64,000 bases of DNA from Streptomyces spiralis (GTDB taxonomy: Bacteria > Actinomycetota > Actinomycetes > Streptomycetales > Streptomycetaceae). The translations under genes and the position numbers were made by a program. Location: the NCBI RefSeq assembly GCF_014654675.1, contig NZ_BNBC01000039.1:27269-91268 (forward strand). Reading direction: 5' to 3'. Position 1 is the first letter of the stretch; each line of letters starts with the position of its first letter. Shown one piece after another: positions 35,538 through 44,205 of the stretch. The notes under the pieces are model-generated. The model worked only from the letters and a program-made list of their open reading frames with translations, did no database searches and was not told the DNA's origin.

Positions 35538-36386
35538 TCAGCCGCGTGGTGCCAACGCCCGCCAGGCCACCGTCACTTCACCCTGGCGCCACCGCCCCGG
35601 CCCGTCCGTCACCGGCCAGTCGGCCGCGAGGTCGCGCACCGCCCGCATCCAGCGCTGACGGGCGCCGTAGGAGGCGTAGGGCGCGGCGGCCGCCCAGGCG
35701 CGGTCGAAGTCGCGCAGGAACGCGTGCACCGGCTCGCCGGGGACGTTGCGGTGGATGAGCGCCTTGGGGAGGCGTTCGGCGAGGTCGGAGGGGCGGTGCA
35801 GGGAGCCGAGACGGGTGGCGAAGGTGACCGTGCGGGGGCCTTCCGGGCCGAGCGCGACCCACACGTGCCGTCGGCCGATCTCGTCGCAGGTGCCCTCGAC
35901 GAGCAGGCCCCCGCGCGAGTGCCCGTCCGCCGGGGCGAGCCGCGCGCACAGCCGCTCCCAGACGGCGGCGACCTCGCCCTCGTCGTACTGGCGCAGCACG
36001 TTGGCCGCGCGGATGAGCTGCGGGCGCCGGGGGACGGGCACCTCGAAGCCGCCGTGCCGGAAGACGAGCCCGTCGCGCTCGTAGGGCCGGGCCGCCGCCA
36101 CCCGGGCCGGTTCGATCTCGATGCCCACCACGCGCGCGCTAGGAGCGACGGTGCGCAGCCGCTGCAGCAGCTCGACCGCCGTCCAGGGGGCGGCGCCGTA
36201 GCCGAGGTCGACGGCCACCGGATCGGCGGCGCGGCGCAGCTCGGCGCCGTGCACGGCCGCGATCCAGCGGTCCATGCGGCGCAGCCGGTTGGGGTTGGTC
36301 GTCCCGCGCGTCACCGTTCCCACGACGGGGGTCCCCCCGCTCGAGCGAAGCCGAGCGTGGGGGAGGGTCGCGGCGCGGGATGTCAT
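35538..36386 (-). CDS. SAM-dependent methyltransferase-like protein
   Basis: 282 aa with a Rossmann-type methyltransferase fold: AVDLGYGAAPWTAVELLQRL (SAM-binding GxGxxPW-like), RVVGIEIEPARV, then a C-terminal half rich in positive charge. Substrate unknown. The ATG at 36386 is 7 nt downstream of a TACCCT -10-like hexamer (leaderless type). Residues about 7-17 (RLRSSGGTPVV) come from a palindromic repeat inserted in frame. It is divergent from mshA. Confidence 0.8.
   Translation of the reverse strand: MTSRAATLPHARLRSSGGTPVVGTVTRGTTNPNRLRRMDRWIAAVHGAELRRAADPVAVDLGYGAAPWTAVELLQRLRTVAPSARVVGIEIEPARVAAARPYERDGLVFRHGGFEVPVPRRPQLIRAANVLRQYDEGEVAAVWERLCARLAPADGHSRGGLLVEGTCDEIGRRHVWVALGPEGPRTVTFATRLGSLHRPSDLAERLPKALIHRNVPGEPVHAFLRDFDRAWAAAAPYASYGARQRWMRAVRDLAADWPVTDGPGRWRQGEVTVAWRALAPRG
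36327..36366 (-). repeat. Streptomycete palindromic repeat inside a coding region
   Basis: The 40-bp element begins GGGGGTCCCCCCGCTCGAGC and ends GCCGAGCGTGGGGGAGG. Elements of this type (GTCCCCCC ... TGGGGGAG) are dispersed in Streptomyces genomes, as I remember. Here it encodes part of the methyltransferase N-terminus, in frame. A related element is in ispD. Confidence 0.65.
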
Positions 36387-36640
36387 GGATACGAGGGTAT
36401 GGGGGCACTCGGTGTCCGATGGGCACGATCCGTACGCCACGTGACGCAGACCACGGTCCCCGCCGGGTCGGGCGGAACCGGTCGAGCACGGTACGCACCC
36501 CGGCGTCGAACGGTTGAGCGAGATCGGGTAATGATTGGGCAAAGGGCCCGGCAGTGGAAATGGACCCGCGACCTGGCGTGTTGGCGCTTGAGGGGCGCAC
36601 CGCGCCCTCGTCCGGCAGGGTCAGCAAGGAGGAACGCCAC

Positions 36641-38017
36641 GTGAGCCAGTACGTCAGCAGGCTCGGGCGGCGTTCCCCGGCGGCGCCCACCCGGCTGCGG
36701 CTGCACCGCCGGCCCCGGCGCGTCGCCATGCTCTCCGTGCACACCTCCCCGCTGCACCAGCCCGGCACGGGCGACGCCGGCGGCATGAACGTCTACATCG
36801 TGGAGCTCGCCCAGCGCCTGGCCGCGCTCGGCATCGAGGTGGAGGTCTTCACCCGGGCGACCGAGGGCGGCCTCCCGCCCGCCGTCCAGCTCGCCCCCGG
36901 CGTCCTCGTCCGGCACGTCGACGCCGGTCCCTACGAGGGCCTGGCCAAGGAGGACCTGCCGGCCCAGCTGTGCGCCTTCACCCACGGCGTGATGCAGGCC
37001 TGGGCGGGCCACCGCCCCGGCCACTACGACCTCGTGCACTCGCACTACTGGCTCTCCGGCCATGTCGGCTGGCTCGCCGCACAGCGCTGGGGCGTGCCCC
37101 TGGTGCACGCCATGCACACCATGGCCAAGGTCAAGAACGCCAACCTGGCCGACGGCGACACACCCGAGCCGGCCGCCCGCGTCATCGGCGAGACCCAGAT
37201 CGTCGCCGCCGCCGACCGGCTGATCGCCAACACCGACGAGGAGGCCGAGGAGCTGGTACGGCACTACGCCGCCGACCCGGCCAAGGTCGCCGTCGTCCAC
37301 CCCGGCGTGAACCTCTCCCGCTTCCGCCCCTTCCCCACGGGCACCGGCGCCTTGTGTTCGGAGGACGCCCGGAGCGCCCGCGCCGCCGCCCGCGAGCGCC
37401 TCGGCCTGCCGCGGGACGCCCTGATCCCGCTCTTCGCCGGCCGCATCCAGCCGCTCAAGGCCCCCGACGTGCTGCTGCGGGCCGTGGGCATCCTTCTGGA
37501 CGAACGGCCCGAGCTGCGCTCGCGGATGGTCGTCCCCGTCGTGGGCGGCCCCAGCGGCAGCGGCCTGGCCAAGCCGGAGGGCCTGCAGAAGCTCGCGGCC
37601 CGGCTCGGCATCGCCGACGTCGTACGGTTCCGCCCGCCCGTCGGGCAGGACCAGCTCGCCGACTGGTTCCGGGCCGCGTCCGTGCTGGTCATGCCCTCCT
37701 ACAGCGAGTCGTTCGGCCTGGTCGCGATCGAGGCGCAGGCCGCCGGGACGCCGGTGCTGGCGGCGGCCGTCGGCGGCCTGCCGGTGGCCGTGCGCGACGG
37801 CGAGACCGGATTCCTCGTCCAGGGCCACGACCCGGCCGCCTACGCGCGGGTCCTGCGCGGCTTCGCCGACGATCCGGGACGCTCGGAGCGGATGGGCGCC
37901 GCCGCCGCCCGGCACGCGCGGTCCTTCGGCTGGGACGCCTCGGCGGCGGCCACGGCCGAGGTGTACACGGCCGCGTTGCAGGCGCATCGCCGTCGCGTAC
38001 GCTCCCAGCATGGGTGA
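36641..38017 (+). CDS. mshA: MshA, D-inositol-3-phosphate glycosyltransferase (mycothiol)
   Basis: 458 aa GT4-family enzyme: N-terminal domain with HTSPLHQPGTGDAGGMNVYI (UDP-GlcNAc/inositol phosphate site) and C-terminal domain with SESFGLVAIEAQAAGTPV (donor-binding E-x7-E type). It makes GlcNAc-Ins-P, the first step of mycothiol synthesis. The GTG at 36641 is preceded by AAGGAGGAA. The YbjN gene overlaps its end, and gpmA is 3 kb downstream, as in mycobacteria. Confidence 0.95.
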   Translation: MSQYVSRLGRRSPAAPTRLRLHRRPRRVAMLSVHTSPLHQPGTGDAGGMNVYIVELAQRLAALGIEVEVFTRATEGGLPPAVQLAPGVLVRHVDAGPYEGLAKEDLPAQLCAFTHGVMQAWAGHRPGHYDLVHSHYWLSGHVGWLAAQRWGVPLVHAMHTMAKVKNANLADGDTPEPAARVIGETQIVAAADRLIANTDEEAEELVRHYAADPAKVAVVHPGVNLSRFRPFPTGTGALCSEDARSARAAARERLGLPRDALIPLFAGRIQPLKAPDVLLRAVGILLDERPELRSRMVVPVVGGPSGSGLAKPEGLQKLAARLGIADVVRFRPPVGQDQLADWFRAASVLVMPSYSESFGLVAIEAQAAGTPVLAAAVGGLPVAVRDGETGFLVQGHDPAAYARVLRGFADDPGRSERMGAAAARHARSFGWDASAAATAEVYTAALQAHRRRVRSQHG

Positions 38018-38510
38018 TGTGGAAAAGGCCGGGCAGACCCTCGAGGCCGTCTTCAAGGACGCCGAGCTGGAGTGGGAGAGTCCCGAGCCCGGGAACTACG
38101 TGGTCAGGCTCCCCGGCACCCACAAGCTCTCCACCACGGTCTCGTTCCTGGTGGGCCGTCACTCCCTGTCGCTGAACGCCTTCGTCATCCGCCACCCCGA
38201 CGAGAACGAGGCGGGCGTCCACCGCTGGCTGCTGGAGCGCAACCTCAAGATGTACGGCGTGGCCTACGCCGTCGACCGGCTCGGCGACGTCTACGTCACC
38301 GCCCGGCTGCCGCTGGCCTCCGCCACCGCCGAGGAGATCGACCGGCTCCTCGGCCAGGTCCTTCAGGCGGCCGACGGCGCCTTCAACACCCTGCTGGAGC
38401 TGGGCTTCGCCTCCGCGATCCGCCGCGAGTACGCCTGGCGCGTGTCACGCGGCGAATCCACCCGGAACCTCGAGGCGTTCACGCATCTGACGCAGCGTCC
38501 GGCCGACTGA
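38010..38510 (+). CDS. YbjN-domain protein
   Basis: 166 aa of the YbjN / type III secretion chaperone-like fold (AGQTLEAVFKDAELEWESPE, VSFLVGRHSLSLNAFVIRHP, FNTLLELGFASAIRREYAWR). Its ATG lies inside the end of mshA (8-nt overlap). TACGCT ends 6 nt before the ATG, so it may also be made from its own leaderless transcript. In mycobacteria the same gene follows mshA. Function unknown. Confidence 0.9.
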   Translation: MGDVEKAGQTLEAVFKDAELEWESPEPGNYVVRLPGTHKLSTTVSFLVGRHSLSLNAFVIRHPDENEAGVHRWLLERNLKMYGVAYAVDRLGDVYVTARLPLASATAEEIDRLLGQVLQAADGAFNTLLELGFASAIRREYAWRVSRGESTRNLEAFTHLTQRPAD

Positions 38511-38526
38511 CGCACGCGCGATCCGC

Positions 38527-39330
38527 TCAGTCTCTCGAGCTGAGCCGGTAACGCCCCGGCGTGACCCCCACCAGCCGCTTGAAGTGCCGGGTGAGGTGCG
38601 CCTGGTCGTAGAACCCGGTGACCGGGGCCACCTCGCCCGGCGGCCTCCCCTCCAGCAGCAGCCGGCGGGCGCGCTCGACGCGCCGGGACATCAGGTACTG
38701 GTGCGGCGCGATGCCATAGGCGGTGCTGAACGCCCGTACCAGATGGGCGGGGTGGCTGTGCAGCAGTCGCGCCGCCTCGTCGAGGGCCAGCCCGCGCGTG
38801 ACGCGCTCGTCGAGCAGCTCGCGCAGGGAGCGGGCGAGGGCGGGATCGCGCGGCGGCCGCCGCGCCGCGGCGCGGGGCTGGAGATGAGCCCGCAGCCGTT
38901 CCCCGATGAGCGACAGCCTGCTCTCGGCCTCCAGCTCGTCACCGGGGTGCCCGAGCACGCCGTGCAACTGCCCGACCCGGTGCCGCAGTACGGGATCCCG
39001 CAGGTCGGGTCCGTCGACCGCGGGGCCGATGAGATCCTCGCCGAGGTGGGTGGCGTCGAGGTACAGGACCCGCTTGCGGAAACCGTGCGGGGTGGCCGGC
39101 GAGCCGTTGTGCGGGACGTGCGGCGGCAGCAGCGAGACGGTGTCGTGCGGGGTGCCGTGCTCGTGCCGGTCGAGGTCGTAGCGTACGGCCCCGTCGTCGA
39201 CGATCAGCAGCGTCCAGGCCTCGTGGACGTGCATCGGGTACGCGTACTCGGTGAAGTGGGCGTGGAAGACCTCCACGACACCCGGGATGCGCGGGCGCCA
39301 GGCGGAGACTTCGGGCGGGACGGCGGCCAC
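38527..39330 (-). CDS. AraC-family regulator
   Basis: About 267 aa: N-terminal cupin-like sensor (FTEYAYPMHVHEAWTLLIVD ... SLLPPHVPHNG) and C-terminal double HTH (LALDEAARLLHSHPAHLVRA ... FYDQAHLTRHFKRLVGVTPGRYR). The GTG at 39330 is preferred because TACGTT ends 6 nt before it; a TTG at 39345 is the alternative. The DUF2000 gene starts 50 nt away on the other strand, and a near-palindrome lies between them. Confidence 0.92.
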   Translation of the reverse strand: MAAVPPEVSAWRPRIPGVVEVFHAHFTEYAYPMHVHEAWTLLIVDDGAVRYDLDRHEHGTPHDTVSLLPPHVPHNGSPATPHGFRKRVLYLDATHLGEDLIGPAVDGPDLRDPVLRHRVGQLHGVLGHPGDELEAESRLSLIGERLRAHLQPRAAARRPPRDPALARSLRELLDERVTRGLALDEAARLLHSHPAHLVRAFSTAYGIAPHQYLMSRRVERARRLLLEGRPPGEVAPVTGFYDQAHLTRHFKRLVGVTPGRYRLSSRD

Positions 39331-39347
39331 GCAAAGAACGTACAAGA

Positions 39348-39367
39348 CCCGGTGTCCGGACGCCGGG
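39348..39367. promoter_or_regulatory. Near-palindrome between araC-type and DUF2000 genes
   Basis: CCCGGTGTCCGGACGCCGGG matches its reverse complement at 18 of 20 positions. It lies between divergent starts (39330 and 39380), so one protein bound here could control both. Confidence 0.5.
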
Positions 39368-39379
39368 CAGTCTCATCCC

Positions 39380-39817
39380 ATGAACACCGAACCGACCGCA
39401 GGCCCCGTCCGCTTCGACACCAAGATCGCCGTGCTGCTCCGCGAGGACCTGGAGCCCTGGCAGCGTCTGAACGTCACCGCCTTCCTGGTCAGCGGCCTCG
39501 GCACCGCCGTCCCGGAGGTGATCGGCGAGCCGTACGAGGACGCCGACGGGGTGTCCTACCTGTCGATGTTCCGCCAGCCGGTCCTGGTCTTCGAGGGCAC
39601 GAAGGAGACGCTGACGGCGGCACACGGCAAGGCCCTGTCGCGAGCCCTGCCGCGCGCCGTGTTCACGTCCGACCTGTTCGGCACGGGCAACGACCGCGAC
39701 AACCGGGCGGCGGTGCGGGCGGTGCGGAGCGGCGACCTGGACCTGGTGGGGCTGGCGGTGTACGGCCCGAGGAACGCGGTGGACAAGGTGCTGAAGGGGG
39801 CACGGATGCACCCGTAG
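39380..39817 (+). CDS. DUF2000-family protein
   Basis: 145 aa: FDTKIAVLLREDLEPWQRLN ... YLSMFRQPVLVFEGTKETLT ... LDLVGLAVYGPRNAVDKVLK. It matches the DUF2000 family, which is often next to AraC regulators in actinomycetes. No enzymatic motif is clear. It is divergent from the AraC gene and probably its target. Confidence 0.9.
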   Translation: MNTEPTAGPVRFDTKIAVLLREDLEPWQRLNVTAFLVSGLGTAVPEVIGEPYEDADGVSYLSMFRQPVLVFEGTKETLTAAHGKALSRALPRAVFTSDLFGTGNDRDNRAAVRAVRSGDLDLVGLAVYGPRNAVDKVLKGARMHP

Positions 39818-39851
39818 GCATCCGTGGCGCCCTTGGCCCTGCCACGGCGGC

Positions 39852-41129
39852 TCAGGCCGCGCTGACCTCGGGCTTGGCGGGGCCGGACGCCGCCTCGACC
39901 GTCTCCGTCTCCGCAGCCGTGTCCTCCTGGGCGGGCAGGCGCCGCATCAGGGCCCCGTAGCCGATCCCGGCCGCCGTGCCGACGGCCGCGCAGGAGCCCC
40001 ACAGCCACCCGGCGCCGAGGTGGTCGATGACCGCGCCGGACATCAGCGGGGCGACGAGGGCGGCGACGGACCAGGACAGGGTGTACACGCCCTGGTAGCG
40101 GCCGCGCCCGTGCACCGGGGACAGCCGGACGACGAGCCCGGTCTGGGTCGGCGCGTTGATCATCTCGCCGAGGGTCCAGACGCAGACGGTGAGCGCGAAG
40201 ACGCCGACCGACCCGGCGAAGACGGTGAGCCCGAACCCGTACCCGGCCAGCAGCGACGAGACGACCAGCAGCCGCTTGGGGTCCCGGTGCTCGATGAGCC
40301 GGGTGACCGGGATCTGGAGGGCGACGATCAGGACGCCGTTGACCGCGATCGCCATGCCGTAGTCGGCGGGCGTGAACCCGGCCCGGCCCATGGCGACGGG
40401 CAGGCCGACCGACCCCTGCTGGAAGACGAGCGCGACGAGGAAGGACAGGCCGACGACGCCCATGAAGCGCCGGTCGCGCACCACGGTACCCAGGCCGACG
40501 TCCTGCTTGGCCTCGCGTGCGGCGGGACCGGACGGCCGGGACTCGGGCAGCCTGAGGAAGACGACGACGGCGCAGACGGCCGTCATCCCCGCCTCGATCA
40601 GGAAGCCGGCGAGGTAGCTGAACTCGGCGATGAAGCCGGCCCCCATGGAGGAGACGGCGAAACCGAGGTTGATCGCCCAGTAGTTCAGCGAGAACGCCCG
40701 GACCCGGTCCTCGGGCCGCACGATGTCGGCCATCATCGCCTGCACCGCGGGGCGCGAGGCGTTGGACGCCATCCCGACGAGGAAGGCGACGGCGGCGATC
40801 GACACCGGGTCCCGCACGAACCCGAGCAGCGCGACGAAGATCGCGGTGGAGGACTGGGCGACGAGCAGGGTGGGCCGCCGCCCGAGCCGGTCGGCCATCA
40901 CGCCGCCGGCGAGGGAGGAGACGACCCCGCCGAGCCCGAGCAGCGAGGCGACGAGACCGGCGTAGGAGGCGGAGTAACCACGGTCGAGCGTGAGATACAG
41001 CGCCATGAACGTGGCGACGAAGGCGCCGAGCCGGTTGACCAGCGTGCTGGTCCACAGCCACCAGAACTCGCGGGGGAGTCCGGAGACGGTCTCGCGGGCG
41101 GCACGTCTGAAACGCGCGGCGGACGACAT
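39852..41129 (-). CDS. Major facilitator superfamily exporter
   Basis: 425 aa with 12 predicted membrane helices and MFS motif A (GGVMADRLGRRPTLL, about 74-88) after helix 2. The second repeat motif and C-terminal TET-like tail (EDTAAETETVEAASGPAKPE) fit drug:H+ antiporter families. No substrate can be named. GGGGGT precedes the ATG. It is divergent from gpmA. Confidence 0.9.
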   Translation of the reverse strand: MSSAARFRRAARETVSGLPREFWWLWTSTLVNRLGAFVATFMALYLTLDRGYSASYAGLVASLLGLGGVVSSLAGGVMADRLGRRPTLLVAQSSTAIFVALLGFVRDPVSIAAVAFLVGMASNASRPAVQAMMADIVRPEDRVRAFSLNYWAINLGFAVSSMGAGFIAEFSYLAGFLIEAGMTAVCAVVVFLRLPESRPSGPAAREAKQDVGLGTVVRDRRFMGVVGLSFLVALVFQQGSVGLPVAMGRAGFTPADYGMAIAVNGVLIVALQIPVTRLIEHRDPKRLLVVSSLLAGYGFGLTVFAGSVGVFALTVCVWTLGEMINAPTQTGLVVRLSPVHGRGRYQGVYTLSWSVAALVAPLMSGAVIDHLGAGWLWGSCAAVGTAAGIGYGALMRRLPAQEDTAAETETVEAASGPAKPEVSAA

Positions 41130-41313
41130 GGAGGACCCCCGGATGTAAGCGGCTCAAGCGGTGAGCACAACTTACGAGGACGGCTTGCCGGAAGGCCACT
41201 CGATTAACAGAACCAGTCAACTGACGAGGCACCGGACAGCTTGCCGGACCGGGCCCTGTCCGCCTGCCGGGCACCGGCGCAGGGGGCCGAATGCGTGGAT
41301 TAGGCTCAGAGAC

Positions 41314-42075
41314 ATGGCCGACGCACCGTACAAGCTGATCCTCCTCCGCCACGGCGAGAGCGAGTGGAACGCGAAGAACCTGTTCACCGGCTGGGTGGAC
41401 GTCAACCTCAACGACAAGGGCGAGAAGGAGGCGGTCCGCGGCGGTGAGCTGCTGAAGGACGCCGGCCTGCTGCCCGACGTGGTCCACACGTCCGTCCAGA
41501 AGCGCGCGATCCGCACCGCCCAGCTCGCCCTCGAGGCCGCCGACCGCCACTGGATCCCGGTCCACCGCTCCTGGCGCCTGAACGAGCGTCACTACGGCGC
41601 GCTGCAGGGCAAGGACAAGGCGCAGACCCTGGAGGAGTTCGGCGAGGAGCAGTTCATGCTGTGGCGCCGCTCCTACGACGTCCCGCCGCCGCCGCTGGCC
41701 CGCGACGCCGAGTACTCCCAGTTCTCCGACCCGCGCTACGCGACCCTCCCGCCGGAGCTGCGCCCGCAGACGGAGTGCCTGAAGGACGTCGTCGCCCGCA
41801 TGCTCCCGTACTGGTTCGACGCCATCGTGCCCGACCTCCTCACCGGCCGCACGGTCCTGGTGGCGGCCCACGGCAACAGCCTGCGCGCCCTGGTCAAGCA
41901 CCTCGACCAGATCTCGGACGCCGACATCGCCGGCCTGAACATCCCCACCGGCATCCCGCTCTCCTACGAGCTCGACGCCGACTTCCGCCCCCTCACCCCC
42001 GGCGGCACCTACCTCGACCCGGAGGCAGCCGCGGCCGCCATCGAAGCGGTCAAGAACCAGGGCAAGAAGAAGTAA
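41314..42075 (+). CDS. gpmA: 2,3-bisphosphoglycerate-dependent phosphoglycerate mutase
   Basis: 253 aa. RHGESEWN motif with catalytic H13 (LILLRHGE), NERHYGALQGKDK, and the second His in VLVAAHGNS. It interconverts 3- and 2-phosphoglycerate in glycolysis. TAGGCT ends 7 nt before the ATG (leaderless type). A clear terminator follows. The mshA-ybjN-gpmA association is conserved with mycobacteria. Confidence 0.96.
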   Translation: MADAPYKLILLRHGESEWNAKNLFTGWVDVNLNDKGEKEAVRGGELLKDAGLLPDVVHTSVQKRAIRTAQLALEAADRHWIPVHRSWRLNERHYGALQGKDKAQTLEEFGEEQFMLWRRSYDVPPPPLARDAEYSQFSDPRYATLPPELRPQTECLKDVVARMLPYWFDAIVPDLLTGRTVLVAAHGNSLRALVKHLDQISDADIAGLNIPTGIPLSYELDADFRPLTPGGTYLDPEAAAAAIEAVKNQGKKK

Positions 42076-42087
42076 TCGCCCACGGAT

Positions 42088-42127
42088 AAGCCCCCTGCCT
42101 GCGGTTTCTCCGCCGGAGGGGGCTTTT
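42088..42127 (+). terminator. Terminator after gpmA
   Basis: AAGCCCCCT and AGGGGGCTT pair, followed by TTTT. One of the few T-tailed terminators in the window. Confidence 0.85.
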
Positions 42128-42221
42128 CGGTGGCCGTGGGCCGTCTCTGGGCCACCTCCTTCCGGCACCCCTTCAGTCGTCGTGCGAAACTCCCTGCCTG
42201 GTCAGAGGGAGGGGCAGGGGC

Positions 42222-43088
42222 GTGGAGAAGTCCGAGGCGAAGCAGTTGCTGGAACGGGCTCGCGAGATGTGGGAGGCGGAGGAGTGGCTGCGTTCCGCCG
42301 AGCTGTACGAGCAGGTGCTTGCTCACTATCCGGACGAGGGCCCCAGTGCGGTGTGGTGGTACGACGCGGCACTGGCGTACAAGTTTCTGCGTAACTGGGC
42401 GAAGGCCTACGAACTCGGCCGTGAGGCTGCCGCCCGCTCGCCGCGCGGCGAGCAGGACCCGGCGTTCTGGAACCTGGGGGTCGCTGCCACGATCCAGCGT
42501 GACTGGGCGACCGCCCGTGACGCTTGGGAGGGCTTCGGGATCCCGATGCCGGAGGGCGAGGGGGAGATCAACGGCGCCTTCGGCCCGGCGTGCGTACGGC
42601 TGGACACGGGTGGCGAGCGCGAGGTGGTCTGGATCCAGCGGCTCTGCCCGACGCGAGGACGCGTGATGAACGTCCCTGCCACGAAGGGCCGTCGCTTCGG
42701 TGAGATCGTCGTGCACGACGGGGAGCCGACAGGCGAGCGGACGTACAACGGCCAGAGCGTCGCTGTCTTCGACGAGTTGCTGCTCTTCGAGGCCTCCTCG
42801 CTGCCGACGCTGCATGCGACCGTGAACGCAGCGGACGCATCCGACGTCGACGCCCTGGTGGCTTCATTCTTCGCGCAGGACTTCGGCGCCGAGCCGGCGA
42901 GCAGTTTCCACATGCTGTGCGCATGCTGCAGCAAGGGCCGGGTCGACTGGGACGAGAGCGGCGTGCGGGCACACGGCGGCTCACAGACGGTCTGGCTGGC
43001 CGCCCCCGAGACCGAGGCCCGGCAGCTGCTGGATGCGTGGGCGGCGGGCGGCGAACGCAGTTGGAGCGGACTCGAGCTGATTGGTTGA
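42222..43088 (+). CDS. TPR-containing protein of unknown function
   Basis: 288 aa. The N-terminal third has TPR-like helical pairs (WLRSAELYEQVLAHYPDEG, NWAKAYELGREAAARSPRGE, DWATARDAWEGFGIPMP). The rest is a compact alpha/beta region (VMNVPATKGRRFGEIVVHDG) with a cysteine cluster (MLCACCSKG) and a tail ending LLDAWAAGGERSWSGLELIG. No known domain is recognised in the second half. GGGAGGGGC precedes the GTG at 42222. Similar proteins often appear singly in Streptomyces genomes. Confidence 0.8.
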   Translation: MEKSEAKQLLERAREMWEAEEWLRSAELYEQVLAHYPDEGPSAVWWYDAALAYKFLRNWAKAYELGREAAARSPRGEQDPAFWNLGVAATIQRDWATARDAWEGFGIPMPEGEGEINGAFGPACVRLDTGGEREVVWIQRLCPTRGRVMNVPATKGRRFGEIVVHDGEPTGERTYNGQSVAVFDELLLFEASSLPTLHATVNAADASDVDALVASFFAQDFGAEPASSFHMLCACCSKGRVDWDESGVRAHGGSQTVWLAAPETEARQLLDAWAAGGERSWSGLELIG

Positions 43089-43110
43089 GCCCGCGGGGAG
43101 TGAGCGTTGC

Positions 43111-43149
43111 AAGGCCCCTGCCATCGGGAGAACCCGAGGCAGGGGCCTT
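43111..43149. terminator. Bidirectional terminator between the TPR gene and the lamin-tail gene
   Basis: AAGGCCCCTGCC and GGCAGGGGCCTT form a perfect 12-bp stem with TCGGG/CCCGA inside. It lies between converging genes. Confidence 0.8.
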
Positions 43150-43200
43150 GCTGTCGTGTCGCTTGGTGTGGTTGGTGACGTTGTTGGTGTTGCGGATGTG

Positions 43201-43710
43201 TCAGCGGTGGTGTGCGTGGCGACGGTCGTCGCGGTCGCCGCGGCGGGTGTTGTCCCAGCCGATGTGGTCGACGACGCGGTGGTGGTCGTTGCGCAGGGTG
43301 GCCGTGTCGGCGTGCCGGTCCCAGATCGGGGTGCGGCGGTCCTGGTAGAGGTCGGTGCGGGTGTCACGGCCGTAGCCGGTGTGGACGCGGACCGTGGCGC
43401 GGCCGTCGAGGCGGTAGTGGTGGAACGTGTAGGTGTGGCCGTGCCTGTCGGACAGCGTCCAGCCGCTCAGGTTGACGTCGTGACGGGTGTTGTTGGTGAT
43501 CTCCACCCACTCCCTGTTCAGGACCCGGTTGGAGCGGTGGTCGCGGGCCTGGTGGTCGAGGTGCACGCCGCTGATCACGACGCTCTGGCGGTACGAGCGC
43601 TGGTGGTGGTCGGCGGCGGACGCCGGCAGCGCCGTCACTCCGATCAGCGCTGCGGCCGTGGCGGCGGCAGCGGTCAGGCGGCGGGCGGTCACAGAAACGG
43701 AAGCGGACAC
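43201..43710 (-). CDS. Secreted lamin-tail-domain (LTD) protein
   Basis: 169 aa: signal peptide (LTAAAATAAALIGVTALPASA), a His-rich segment (ADHHQRSYRQSVVISGVHLD), and a beta-sandwich with REWVEITNNTRHDVNLSGWTL, the LTD signature. The GTG at 43710 follows AGGAGAG. LTD proteins are secreted or surface proteins in bacteria; the domain may bind ligands or hold the protein at the cell surface. The unusually high His content may bind metal (inference). Confidence 0.88.
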   Translation of the reverse strand: MSASVSVTARRLTAAAATAAALIGVTALPASAADHHQRSYRQSVVISGVHLDHQARDHRSNRVLNREWVEITNNTRHDVNLSGWTLSDRHGHTYTFHHYRLDGRATVRVHTGYGRDTRTDLYQDRRTPIWDRHADTATLRNDHHRVVDHIGWDNTRRGDRDDRRHAHHR

Positions 43711-43902
43711 AGGCTCTCCTGCTGAGTGTGCGTAGTTCCGAGTGGCGGCCGGGGTGGACGCCATGCGCACAGCCTGTCCGTCCGGTGGACAAACCCGGGC
43801 GTTACACGCGCCGTGTTACCAATTGCGGACGGTTCCGTGACGTTCGCGGTTTTTGGTGTGTTGGGGATGAATGTCGGATTTCCTGCTCAGGGTCTCCGGC
43901 AT

Positions 43903-43939
43903 GACACAGGGTCCCGGCGCGGTGCCGGGACCCTGTGTC
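43903..43939. terminator. Strong hairpin after the Cys-rich peptide gene
   Basis: GACACAGGGTCCCGGC and GCCGGGACCCTGTGTC form a perfect 16-bp stem with a 5-nt loop, 12 nt beyond the end of the Cys-rich gene (minus strand). Confidence 0.8.
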
Positions 43940-43951
43940 TGTGTTCGTCGG

Positions 43952-44107
43952 TCAGCCGCACTGGCAGGGGCCGCCGGACTGGCAGCCGCAGCCGCAGCCC
44001 GAGCCGCAGCCGCAGGCCGCGAGCAGCGGCAGGCTCCTGGTCTCGGCGGGCTGCTCGGTGTCGCGGTCCTGTGTGGGGTCGGGCACGATGCTGGGGGATT
44101 CGGCCAT
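43952..44107 (-). CDS. 51-aa cysteine-rich peptide
   Basis: MAESPSIVPDPTQDRDTEQP is followed by a segment ending CGCGSGCGCGCQSGGPCQCG. Nine Cys lie in the last about 20 residues, in CGC and CxC arrays. GAGGAGGGACCC precedes the ATG at 44107. It could be a metallothionein-like metal scavenger or a ribosomal peptide precursor; no maturation gene is adjacent. The next gene is phoU. Function unknown. Confidence 0.75.
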   Translation of the reverse strand: MAESPSIVPDPTQDRDTEQPAETRSLPLLAACGCGSGCGCGCQSGGPCQCG

Positions 44108-44205
44108 GGGTCCCTCCTCTAGGCAGATGCCTGTGCCCATTCCATGCCCGTTCCGCCGGGCGCATCAACGGCGCACAGAGGCTCGTACGCGCCCGTCCCG
44201 GAGCG

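Noticed and set aside
36554..36640. Longer start for mshA
   Set aside because: An AAGGAGGAA ribosome site immediately before GTG 36641 and family length favour the shorter form.
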